A DNA stretch of 62,085 bases from Trebonia sp035571275 (lineage in GTDB: Bacteria > Actinomycetota > Actinomycetes > Streptosporangiales > Streptosporangiaceae), in NCBI GenBank assembly GCA_035571275.1, contig DATMKQ010000121.1, positions 1 to 62,085 of the forward strand. The letters are read 5' to 3'. Shown piece after piece: positions 1 through 7,540 of this stretch. A program made the translations under genes and the position numbers. Under the pieces are notes generated by a model that worked only from the letters and a program-made list of their open reading frames with translations, made no database searches and was not told where the DNA came from. The first letter of the stretch is position 1; each line of letters begins with the position of its first letter.

Positions 1-717
1 CACCAGGTCGCACGAACCCTGCACGAACGCCTCAGGCGTGCCGACGTCGAGCCAGTAGGCCGACTCGGGATAGCCCATCACCACCGCATCAGCCTCGATC
101 AGCCCGGGGAACGTCTGGCGTTCCACCGACACCACCTGGCCTGCCGGGATCTGGTCGATGACCGCCCGGCGGAATACGTAGCAGCCGGCGTTGATCAGGT
201 TGCTCACCGGGTTGGGCGTCTTCTCAAGGAAGGCGGTGACCCGCCCGGTCGCGTCGATCGGCACGCAGCCGTACCTGCTCGGGTCGTCCACCTCCACGAG
301 GTGCAGTGTCACCGCGGCGTCCTTCTTGCGGTGCAGGTCGACCTGGGCCGGGAGGTCGTGGGCGGACAGAATGTCGCCGTTGAGCACGACAATCGGGTCG
401 TCGGGGCCGCCGTGCAGCCGGGACGCCGCGTTGCGGATCCCGCCGCCGGTGCCGAGCGGCTCAGACTCATAGACGTAGTCGATCGACAGCCCGAACCTAG
501 CCCCGTCGCCGAATGCGTCCGTGAACATCTCGGCCCGGTAGGACGTCGCGAGCACGACGTGCGACACCCCGCAGTCGGCCGCCCGCGCGAGCTGGTGCGC
601 CAGGAACGGCACTCCGGCCGTCGGCAGCAGCGGCTTGGGCGCGGACAGGGTGAGCGGACGCAACCGAGTGCCCTTGCCACCGACAAGCATGATCGCTTCA
701 AGGGTTTCACGCGGCAT
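1..717 (-). CDS. NDP-sugar pyrophosphorylase (mannose-1-phosphate guanylyltransferase type), 3' end missing
   Basis: Nucleotidyltransferase that would couple a sugar-1-phosphate to an NTP to give an NDP-sugar for cell-surface glycan synthesis. The first 15-20 residues carry the signature GGKGTRLRPLT, followed by KPLLP and later the LNGDIL metal-site region. The open frame runs off the left edge after 239 codons, so the C-terminal part is not visible. ATG at 717 is chosen because GAGGG lies about 7 nt upstream. A GT4 glycosyltransferase is encoded just upstream on the same strand, so the two probably share a glycan pathway. GDP-mannose versus dTDP-glucose specificity cannot be decided from this part. 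Confidence 0.85.
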   Translation of the reverse strand, partial: MPRETLEAIMLVGGKGTRLRPLTLSAPKPLLPTAGVPFLAHQLARAADCGVSHVVLATSYRAEMFTDAFGDGARFGLSIDYVYESEPLGTGGGIRNAASRLHGGPDDPIVVLNGDILSAHDLPAQVDLHRKKDAAVTLHLVEVDDPSRYGCVPIDATGRVTAFLEKTPNPVSNLINAGCYVFRRAVIDQIPAGQVVSVERQTFPGLIEADAVVMGYPESAYWLDVGTPEAFVQGSCDLV

Positions 718-766
718 CTGCACCCTCACTTACCAGCCGTTGACGTCGGGGACACCCACCGGCTCG

Positions 767-784
767 TTTGTGCCAACAGCAAAG
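767..784 (+). repeat. Solitary copy of the motif repeated upstream of mrx1
   Basis: TTTGTGCCAACAG followed by CAAAG matches the core of the three tandem 27-bp units at 13281-13360. It lies in the intergenic space between the GT4 gene and the pyrophosphorylase gene. Function unknown. Confidence 0.5.
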
Positions 785-891
785 CACCGCACCGGCGACT
801 CACGCAGCATACTCACGTGATTCCCGGGCGCCCCTGGAATCCGGCCAACTTGAGCCTGTCGCGTTATTCACAGCGTAGGGGGTGCCTGCGC

Positions 892-2043
892 CTACCCGGC
901 ACGCGTGTCCACGGCCCCCTGATCAACCGCGCGCTTGTAGCAAGCCAAGTGGGCGGCCGCCGAGGTTGCCCAGCTGAACTGCTGCGAGCGCTCGTACCCG
1001 GCGGCGCCGAGCGAGGCCCGCCGTTCCGGGTCGTCGAGCAGCGAGCGCAGCGCGACCTTGATCGAGTCCGCGTCCGGCTCGGTGTACGCGACCGCCTCCC
1101 CGCCCACCTCGGGCAGCGACGTGCGGTGCGTGGTCAGCACGGGCGCGCCGCATGCCATCGCCTCGAGCACCGGCAGCCCGAACCCCTCGCCCCGCGACGG
1201 GAACGCCACCACGAGCGCGCCGCCCAGGAATCCAGGCAGGTCGGCGAACGGCAGGTAGCCCGGCCTGCACAGCTTCATGTGCGGCGGGACCGCGGCAACG
1301 GCGGCGTCCATCTCCTCGCTCCAGCCCCCGCCGCCGCCGAGCACCAGCGCCGGCGGATCCGCCATGTCGCCGACGGCGCCCACCCAGCCACGGATCAGCG
1401 CCGCGACGTTCTTGCGCGGCTCGAGCGAGCCGAGAAACGCTATGTAGGGCCTGCCGTGCAGCCCGAGTCGCGCCGAGACCTGACTGACCTGTCGCTCGTC
1501 GGGACGGTGGAAAAGCCGGTGGTCCACGCCGTGATAGGCGACGTCCACCTTGGTCGCGTCCATGTCGAGCAGTCGCACGAGCTCGTCGCGGGTCGCGTTG
1601 GACGGAACAATGAGCCTGGTCGCGCGCCGGATCGCGGTGCGGATGGCCGACTTGAAGAAGAGCGCGCTGACCGTGCTGTGGTTCTCGGGCTCGGTGAAGA
1701 AAGTGACGTCGTGAACGGTCACAACTGTCGGCCGACCGGGCCGCAGCGGCATCGAGTAGTACGGCATGTGGATCACGTCCGCGTTCACCTGTTGCGCCAC
1801 GACGGGCAGCCCGCTTTGCTCCCAGGCCAGCCGTGCGGGCCGGTGCCCGAGCGCGGCCGGGCCCGCGACGACGCGCGCACCCGGTGCCAGCCGGCCGTAC
1901 CGTTCCTCGTCGGCTCGCTGACACACCACCGCTAGGTCGGCCCCCGCGGAACCGAGCGCACCGATCAGGCCATCGACATAGCGGCCAAGCGCTCCCCTGT
2001 CGGTAGGCACGTCAGTCGCATCGACGAGTACTCGAAGTGCCAC
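892..2043 (-). CDS. GT4-family glycosyltransferase
   Basis: Retaining GT-B fold glycosyltransferase, probably a mannosyl- or glucosyltransferase acting at the cytoplasmic face of the membrane. It begins LRVLVDATDV, has HDVTFF in the N-terminal domain, and shows the GT4 donor-site E-x7-E motif in SRGEGFGLPVLEAMACG, followed by the PVLTT and LPEV loops. The frame stays open to 2097, but I prefer GTG 2043 because AGGGAGC lies upstream and the protein then starts at the first beta strand (383 aa, normal for the family). It precedes the NDP-sugar pyrophosphorylase on the same strand. Acceptor and donor are unknown. Confidence 0.85.
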   Translation of the reverse strand: MALRVLVDATDVPTDRGALGRYVDGLIGALGSAGADLAVVCQRADEERYGRLAPGARVVAGPAALGHRPARLAWEQSGLPVVAQQVNADVIHMPYYSMPLRPGRPTVVTVHDVTFFTEPENHSTVSALFFKSAIRTAIRRATRLIVPSNATRDELVRLLDMDATKVDVAYHGVDHRLFHRPDERQVSQVSARLGLHGRPYIAFLGSLEPRKNVAALIRGWVGAVGDMADPPALVLGGGGGWSEEMDAAVAAVPPHMKLCRPGYLPFADLPGFLGGALVVAFPSRGEGFGLPVLEAMACGAPVLTTHRTSLPEVGGEAVAYTEPDADSIKVALRSLLDDPERRASLGAAGYERSQQFSWATSAAAHLACYKRAVDQGAVDTRAG

Positions 2044-2159
2044 GGCCCCATCCGCTCCCTTCGAAGTCCTGTCAGCTCGAAGCCTACGCCCTGGCACCCC
2101 TGTGCACGAGCAGGGCCAGCCATCTGTCAGATGTACGTCAGACCAGCTTCAGCCGCTTT

Positions 2160-3194
2160 TTAGCAAGACGGAACTGACTTTCCCGCCTTAATCGCCTCAA
2201 GATCATCGATCGCCTGTGTCAGCGTGCTGACCTTGACGATCTGCAGTCCGGCCGGGACCGCGCCGGCGGTGTCGGAGCAGTTCGAGGCCGGAGTCAGGAA
2301 GATTGTCGCGCCCGCGTCTCGCGCGCCGACCATCTTCTGTTGTATGCCGCCGATCGGCTGCACCTGTCCGGACGCGGTGATCTCCCCGGTGCCTGCGATG
2401 AACTTACCGCCCGTGAGGTTCATCGGGGTCAGCTTGTCGATGATCCCTAGCGCGAACATCATGCCCGCGCTCGGCCCGCCGATGGCCCCGACGCTGATCT
2501 TCACGTTGAACGGGAACTTGTACTCTTCCTGCACCTCGACGCCGATCACCGGGCTGCCGTCGACATTCTTGCTGCTGACGGCGAGATGCAGGGTGTTGCC
2601 CGCGCGCAGCACCGTCAGCTGCAGCGGGGAGCCCGCCGGGTGTGCCGTGATCAGCGAGCTGAGGTCCGACTGCCCGGTCACCGGCTTGCCATCCACCGCC
2701 AGGATCTCGTCGCCCGCTTTGAGAACGGTGTTCGCGGGCAGCCCCGGCACCGTCGACATCACCACGACCTGCGTCTGGTACGGGATGTGCAGCTCAGTGA
2801 ACGCGGCCGCGGTGGCGGTCTCCTGCGAGGAGGCCATCTGCTCGGTGTCCTGCTGCTCCGTCTGCTGCGCGGACTGGCCAGCCGGGAAGAGTTCGCTCTC
2901 AGGTACCACCGCCTCGGACGGATCGAGCCAGGCGCGCAGCGCCTGGAAGATGTTCACGTCCACGCCCGGTCCGCCCTCGTAACTGATGGTCACCAGGTTG
3001 AGGTTTCCTGTCGTCGCAAACGTCTTATGACCGGCGATCGAGATCAGCGGCTGCCCCGAGGAGTCCTGGCCCAGCGTGTTCAGCGTCGGCCCCGGTTCGA
3101 GGATGACGTAGGGCACCGGGACGAGAACAGCCACCGCGATCGCGACCAGCGTCGCGACCAAGGCGATGACGAGCGTCAGGGAGCGTCGGGACAT
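2160..3194 (-). CDS. Membrane-anchored PDZ / Lon-like (S16) serine protease, YlbL family
   Basis: 344-residue protein with one N-terminal membrane helix (about 8-28), a PDZ domain (about 145-205, with the GDEILAVDGKPV loop) and a C-terminal Lon-type proteolytic domain. The Ser-Lys dyad is visible as Ser242 in GGPSAGM and Lys287 in GGIQQKMVGARDAGA. No ATPase domain is present, as in Bacillus YlbL and M. tuberculosis Rv3194c. The catalytic domain is expected outside the membrane, where such enzymes degrade envelope or secreted substrates. moaE follows upstream with a 10-nt gap. The neighbouring genes match the Rv3194c region. Substrate unknown. Confidence 0.9.
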   Translation of the reverse strand: MSRRSLTLVIALVATLVAIAVAVLVPVPYVILEPGPTLNTLGQDSSGQPLISIAGHKTFATTGNLNLVTISYEGGPGVDVNIFQALRAWLDPSEAVVPESELFPAGQSAQQTEQQDTEQMASSQETATAAAFTELHIPYQTQVVVMSTVPGLPANTVLKAGDEILAVDGKPVTGQSDLSSLITAHPAGSPLQLTVLRAGNTLHLAVSSKNVDGSPVIGVEVQEEYKFPFNVKISVGAIGGPSAGMMFALGIIDKLTPMNLTGGKFIAGTGEITASGQVQPIGGIQQKMVGARDAGATIFLTPASNCSDTAGAVPAGLQIVKVSTLTQAIDDLEAIKAGKSVPSC

Positions 3195-3204
3195 GGTGCG
3201 AAGA

Positions 3205-3630
3205 CTACGCGCTTCCGACCCACTCGTCGGTACCGTCGGCGAAGCGCTGGTGCTTCCAGATCGGCACCGACGCCTTCAGCTCGTCGATCAGCGCGTGGCA
3301 CGCCGTGAAGGCCTCCGCCCGGTGCCCGCACGAGACGCCGACGACGACCGCGAGATCGCCGATCGCCAGGTCACCGACCCGGTGCACCGCGGCCACGGCG
3401 ATCACATCGTCACATTTGGCCGCGATCTCCTCGGCGACCCGGCGCAGTTCGGCCTCCGCTGAGGGATGCGAGCTGTAGGACAGGCCGGTCACCCCGCGAT
3501 CGGAGTCGCTGTCCCGTACCGCGCCGGTGAACAGCACGAGGCCGCCAGCCGCGGGATCCGCGATCGCCGCCTGGACCTCGTCCACGGACAGCGGGGTATC
3601 CCTGATCGCGATCAGCCTGATTTGGCTCAC
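3205..3630 (-). CDS. moaE: Molybdopterin synthase catalytic subunit MoaE
   Basis: Large subunit of molybdopterin synthase, which inserts two sulfurs from thiocarboxylated MoaD into cPMP during molybdenum-cofactor synthesis. At 141 aa the length is normal. The two catalytic lysines are seen as Lys119 and Lys126 (DELKASVPIWKHQ), with the HRVG and CGHRAEAF segments expected for the family. The start is GTG. A purine-rich GGAAGGAGGG lies rather far upstream (about 12 nt). No moaD or other moco gene is in the window, so the MoaD partner must be elsewhere. Confidence 0.93.
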   Translation of the reverse strand: MSQIRLIAIRDTPLSVDEVQAAIADPAAGGLVLFTGAVRDSDSDRGVTGLSYSSHPSAEAELRRVAEEIAAKCDDVIAVAAVHRVGDLAIGDLAVVVGVSCGHRAEAFTACHALIDELKASVPIWKHQRFADGTDEWVGSA

Positions 3631-3674
3631 GCGTCAACCGTACCCTCCTTCCACCCACCCGAGCCCTCCCCACC

Positions 3675-3783
3675 GCTCGCCTCCGGGCCGCCTTCGCGCG
3701 CCGTCTCCCTCGTCGCTCACGAGCTTCGCTCGCTCCCTCCTCAGTCCAGACGGCACGGCGGCCCTTCGGCTCGCGGCGGCGAA
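3675..3783. repeat. Structured intergenic repeat, copy A
   Basis: An imperfect palindrome of about 105 bp. Stems seen: GGGCCGCC 3685-3692 with GGCGGCCC 3757-3764; GCCGTCT 3700-3706 with AGACGGC 3748-3754; central CGAGC 3720-3724 with GCTCG 3728-3732 around a TTC loop. Copy B at 9258-9366 shares the linkers (CCCTCGTCGC, CTCCTC-GTCCAG, GGCTCGC) while its stems carry different, compensated bases. It sits between the 3' end of the SDR gene and moaE. Confidence 0.75.
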
Positions 3784-3785
3784 AA

Positions 3786-4898
3786 TCACTTGTTCCTGCG
3801 GCGGGCGGCGCGGACGATGGCGGCGGTCCCGATCACGGCCGCGGTACCGGCGGCGGCGGTGATCGCGGCCTCCTTGCGGGCGATCCGGCGGCCGGCCACC
3901 GCGTGGTGCCCGCCGCGGGCGGCGAGCAGCAGCGACAGCGCCTCCGCGTTAGTGCAAACGGGCACCCAGCCAGCGGCGCGCAGCGACGCGCAGTCCACCA
4001 CCCAGGGATACACCACGTACCGCAGGTCCGCGGCCGGAGCCGGTGTCACGCCCATCCGGTGCAGCCGCTGCGCCGTGCCGAACGTCAGCCGCGCGGGCAG
4101 CTCGAACGACTTCATCCCGCTGAGGTCCTCGACCTGCTGCTGCTCCAGCCACCCGTCGCAGCCCACCGCGAAGTCGCCGGTCACCACCCCGACCGCGGCG
4201 AGCTCGAGCGCGGACACCAGGTCATCGATGTGGCAGAACTGCCAGCGCGGCGCGCAGCCACGCACCGCGAGCAGCCTGGGCGCCTCGAAATGCCTGGTCA
4301 GCACCGTGTCGACGCCATCTCCCACCAACGCGGCCGGCCGCACCACCGTCACGGCCGTGCCCTGGTTGACGCGGCGCGACCGCCGGGCGAGCTCCTCGAT
4401 TTCCAGCAGGTCGGCGGCCACGCTGCCGTCCGCGTCGGCGAGCAGCGGCGCGTCCTCGGGCAGCGGCACCGGGTTGTCCGGCCGTGCCCCGTAGACCATC
4501 GCGCTGGTCACAAGCACGACCCGGTCGACGCGCTCGGCGGCGGCCGCGGTCAGCACCGTCTGCGCGCCCCGCACGTTGAGCGCGCGGCGCTTCCTGGCGT
4601 CCGAGGCCGCGGACGTATCGATGTCCGCGTGCACCAGCACGTCCACTTCGGCCAGCCGCGCGGCCAGCGTGGGGTCCCGGACGTCGGCGACCCGCCACGT
4701 AACCCCGGCCGCGTCGCCGCGGTGGTCGTCGATGGCGACTACGCGGCTGACCATGGGCGATTCCGCCAGCCGGACCGCGAGGGCCTGGCCCACACCGCGC
4801 GCGGCACCGGTGACCGCTACGACCGGGAGCGTGGACGCAGTGCTACGCTCTCGGCGAACGCTGCGCTCAAGGCGAACCTGCCGTCTCGCGTTTCTCAA
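3786..4898 (-). CDS. NAD(P)-dependent SDR/epimerase-like protein
   Basis: Extended short-chain dehydrogenase fold. The glycine-rich nucleotide motif is VVAVTGAARGVGQALA at about residues 26-41, followed by the acidic strand end VVAIDDHRGD. Later there is VVLVTSAMVYGARPDNP, which supplies a YG-type active-site region without the lysine of YxxxK. The C-terminus is an Ala-rich hydrophobic helix ending ARRRNK, so it may be membrane-associated. The start is TTG 4898 with GGGAGC about 8 nt upstream. Because the YxxxK motif is not intact, the enzyme may bind NAD(P) without classical epimerase chemistry. Substrate unknown. Confidence 0.75.
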   Translation of the reverse strand: MRNARRQVRLERSVRRERSTASTLPVVAVTGAARGVGQALAVRLAESPMVSRVVAIDDHRGDAAGVTWRVADVRDPTLAARLAEVDVLVHADIDTSAASDARKRRALNVRGAQTVLTAAAAERVDRVVLVTSAMVYGARPDNPVPLPEDAPLLADADGSVAADLLEIEELARRSRRVNQGTAVTVVRPAALVGDGVDTVLTRHFEAPRLLAVRGCAPRWQFCHIDDLVSALELAAVGVVTGDFAVGCDGWLEQQQVEDLSGMKSFELPARLTFGTAQRLHRMGVTPAPAADLRYVVYPWVVDCASLRAAGWVPVCTNAEALSLLLAARGGHHAVAGRRIARKEAAITAAAGTAAVIGTAAIVRAARRRNK

Positions 4899-4982
4899 AA
4901 TCGGCTGCTCCCGAATAGCGTGGCGAGTATGACCCTGCTATCTCTATCCTGCCCGACCACGTGACAGCTGAGGGGGCGCACT

Positions 4983-6398
4983 ATGCCTGACCGTCCTCCC
5001 TTCGGCTTCGGCCCGCCCAGCCGGCCTGGCGACGACGACCCGAAGCCAGGGGATCAGGGGGCAACTCCGACCGGGCCGTTCGGCGGTCTGGGCGCGCCTG
5101 GCGGGCCTAACCAGTTCGCCGACGCGCTCAGGCAGTTCGCCGACATGCTGTCCTACAGCGGTGGCCCGGTGAACTGGGAACTGGCGAAGAACCTCGCCAG
5201 GCACGCCATCGCGGCCAAGGGCGACCCTAGCGTGCTGGCCAACGAACGCGCAGCGGTGACCGACGCGATCCGGCTCGCCGACCTGTGGCTGGACGACGTC
5301 ACCGCGTTCCCGTCCGGCATCAGGAAGATCGAGGCATGGAGCCAGTCCGAATGGCTTGAGGCCACCTTCCCCGTCTGGGCCTCGCTGTGCGAGCCGATCG
5401 CGGCCAAAGGGGTCGACGCGATGAGCTCGATGCTCAACATCGACCCGGCGCAGCTCGGCGAGGACATGCCGGAAGAGATGCGGGCGATGCTCGGCGGCCT
5501 GGGCGGGCTTGGCGGTCTGGCCGGCCTCACCCCGATGATCAGGCAGCTTGGCGGCGCGATGATCGGCAGCCAGACCGGCGCCGCGGTCGGCGAACTCGCC
5601 GGCGAGATGGTCAGCTCCACCGACATCGGCCTGCCGCTTGGCCCGGAAGGGACCGCTGCGCTGCTGCCCACCGGCGTCGCCGCCTTCGGTGCCGGGCTGT
5701 CGGTGGACATCAGCGAGGTGCGGCTGTTCCTCGCGCTGCGCGAGGCCGCCCACCAGCGGCTGTTCGGGCACGTGCCGTGGCTGCGCCAGCACCTGTTCGG
5801 CGCGGTCGAGGCGTATGCCAGCGGCATCACCGTCGACATGAGCAAGCTCCGCGAGGCGATGCCGGACATCGACATCAACAACCCGGACGCGCTGCGCGAG
5901 GCGCTGGCCGGCGAGACGCTGTTCCGGCCCGAGGACACCCCGCAGCAGAAGGCCGCGCTGTCCCGGCTGGAGACCGCGCTCGCGCTGGTGGAGGGATGGG
6001 TCGCGACCGTGGTCGCGGCCGCGGCGGGACCTCGTCTGACCCATGCGGACGCGCTCGCCGAGGCCATCCGCCGGCGCCGGGCTACGGGAGGTCCATCGGA
6101 ACGGACGTTCGCGACTCTGGTCGGCCTCGAGCTTCGCCCCCGGATGCTGCGCGAAGCGGCCGTGCTGTGGACGGGCCTCACCGAGGCGCGCGGGGTGGAC
6201 GGCAGGGACGCGCTGTGGGGTCATCCGGACCTGTTGCCGACCGCGGACGACCTCGAGGACCCGGACGCGTTCGTGCACGGTCAGGATCAGCTCGACATTT
6301 CCGACCTGGAAGGCGACCAGAGCGCGGAAGGCGACCAGAGCGCGGAAAGCGACCAGAGCGCGGAAGGCGACGAGGGCAGCGGCCCGCCGGAGGCCTGA
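4983..6398 (+). CDS. DUF2342 / zincin_2 family putative zinc metalloprotease
   Basis: 471-residue cytoplasmic protein of the actinobacterial DUF2342 family, predicted to have a zincin fold; Rv3195 occupies the equivalent position in M. tuberculosis. The core motif reads LREAAHQRLFGHVPWL, so Glu254, His257 and His263 are visible but the first position of a canonical HExxH is Arg253. The N-terminus is Pro/Gly-rich. A GLGGLGGLAGL stretch lies at about 171-182. The acidic C-terminal tail comes from an 18-bp tandem repeat. RBS GAGGGGG precedes ATG 4983. A ThiF-like gene and an AarF kinase gene follow on the same strand. Protease activity is a family prediction only. Confidence 0.85.
   Translation: MPDRPPFGFGPPSRPGDDDPKPGDQGATPTGPFGGLGAPGGPNQFADALRQFADMLSYSGGPVNWELAKNLARHAIAAKGDPSVLANERAAVTDAIRLADLWLDDVTAFPSGIRKIEAWSQSEWLEATFPVWASLCEPIAAKGVDAMSSMLNIDPAQLGEDMPEEMRAMLGGLGGLGGLAGLTPMIRQLGGAMIGSQTGAAVGELAGEMVSSTDIGLPLGPEGTAALLPTGVAAFGAGLSVDISEVRLFLALREAAHQRLFGHVPWLRQHLFGAVEAYASGITVDMSKLREAMPDIDINNPDALREALAGETLFRPEDTPQQKAALSRLETALALVEGWVATVVAAAAGPRLTHADALAEAIRRRRATGGPSERTFATLVGLELRPRMLREAAVLWTGLTEARGVDGRDALWGHPDLLPTADDLEDPDAFVHGQDQLDISDLEGDQSAEGDQSAESDQSAEGDEGSGPPEA
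6309..6377 (+). repeat. 18-bp in-frame tandem repeat
   Basis: Three near-identical 18-bp units (6309-6326, 6327-6344, 6345-6362) plus a partial fourth encode EGDQSA-type hexapeptides. They form the acidic, probably disordered tail of the DUF2342 protein. Copy number may vary between strains. Confidence 0.9.
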
Positions 6399-6444
6399 CG
6401 GTGCGTTACGCCGGAATGTCAGTAGCCGGTGTCACCCTGTGGCC

Positions 6445-7536
6445 ATGAGACCAGCACTGAAGGCGGGGCTGCGGCCGCTGTGGCGGGACCGCGACACCCT
6501 GCAGGTTGGCGTCGATCCCCGGCGGGCGGCGGCGCTGACCGGGCTAGGCAAGGCGGCGGCGATCGTCTCACTGCTCGATGGGTCACGCGACGCGGCCCAG
6601 GTGGTGAGCACCGCGGCGGCCTGTGGCATCGCGCCCGACGCCGCGAGCCGGGTGCTCGGCCTGCTGGCCTCGGCGGGGGTGCTCGACGACTTTCCCGCCC
6701 AGCTGCACAAGGCGATGCCCGACTACCTGCGGGCACGGCTCGCCCCCGAGCTGGCGTGCGCCTCGCTCGCCTACGGGCACGGGGACGGCGGCGCCCGGGT
6801 GATCGCGCGCCGGCGTGCGGCATTCGTGCGGGTCTACGGCGCCGGGCGAGCCGGTGCCTGCATCGCCACTTTCCTCGCCGCGTCCGGGATCGCCTGGGTC
6901 AGCTGCCGGGACGCGGGCACGACCGGCCACGGGGACATCACGCCGGCCGGGCTCGCCGCGGGCGACGTCGGCACCGGCCGGGCCGCGGGGGTGGCCCGCG
7001 CCATCGGCCGTGTCGCCCCGGAGGTACGGACCGCGGACGACGGCACCCGGCTGCCCGACCTGGCGGTGCTGGCTGGCCGGCCCGATCCTGTCGATGTCAC
7101 GGAGCTCATGCGGAACAGAGTTCCGCACCTGGCCGTTGTGACAGAAGAGGCGATCGGCGTCGTCGGGCCGCTTGTCGAGCCGGGACGTTCGGCGTGCCTT
7201 CGCTGCGTGGACCTGAGCAAGACAGCGCGGGACGGAGCATGGCCGCTGATCCTCGCGCAGGCAGCCGGACCGCTGGCGTCTGGCGTCTCACCGCAGGCCT
7301 GCGACACGGCGCTGGCGGCCGCGACCGCGGCGCTCGCGTCGGCACAGGCGCTCGCGTTCATCGACCGGGCTGGACCGCGGCCGCTCGCCACGGCGAACGG
7401 GACGCTGGAGGCGGTGCTTCCTGACTGGCAATGGCGGCGCCGCAGCTGGCCGCCGCACGCCGCCTGTCTCTGTGGCGCGGCCGCCGAGAACGGGGGGCCT
7501 GCCTTGAATAAACGATTGCCGATTGACGGAGAATGA
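6445..7536 (+). CDS. ThiF/E1-like protein with Cys zinc site
   Basis: 363-residue protein related to ThiF/TOMM-type leader-binding E1-like proteins. An N-terminal winged-helix-like region (about 1-100) precedes a Rossmann segment RVYGAGRAGACIATFLAASG at about 129-148. Structural zinc ligands are Cys251-x2-Cys254 and Cys341-x-Cys343. The E1 adenylation residues (Arg-x5-Gln-Lys) are not evident, so it may bind rather than activate a peptide. The frame stays open to 6043 inside the upstream gene; ATG 6445 is chosen as the first start beyond that gene. It overlaps nothing but ends 4 nt before the AarF start. Position matches M. tuberculosis Rv3196. Confidence 0.7.
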   Translation: MRPALKAGLRPLWRDRDTLQVGVDPRRAAALTGLGKAAAIVSLLDGSRDAAQVVSTAAACGIAPDAASRVLGLLASAGVLDDFPAQLHKAMPDYLRARLAPELACASLAYGHGDGGARVIARRRAAFVRVYGAGRAGACIATFLAASGIAWVSCRDAGTTGHGDITPAGLAAGDVGTGRAAGVARAIGRVAPEVRTADDGTRLPDLAVLAGRPDPVDVTELMRNRVPHLAVVTEEAIGVVGPLVEPGRSACLRCVDLSKTARDGAWPLILAQAAGPLASGVSPQACDTALAAATAALASAQALAFIDRAGPRPLATANGTLEAVLPDWQWRRRSWPPHAACLCGAAAENGGPALNKRLPIDGE

Positions 7537-7540
7537 CAGT

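Noticed and set aside
1695..1735. CRP-like GTGAACGGTCAC inside the GT4 gene
   Set aside because: Imperfect, within coding sequence and away from any promoter.
301..1935. 544-codon plus-strand frame opposite the glycosyltransferase
   Set aside because: Arg/His-rich shadow reading with no motif; the minus strand carries recognisable enzymes.
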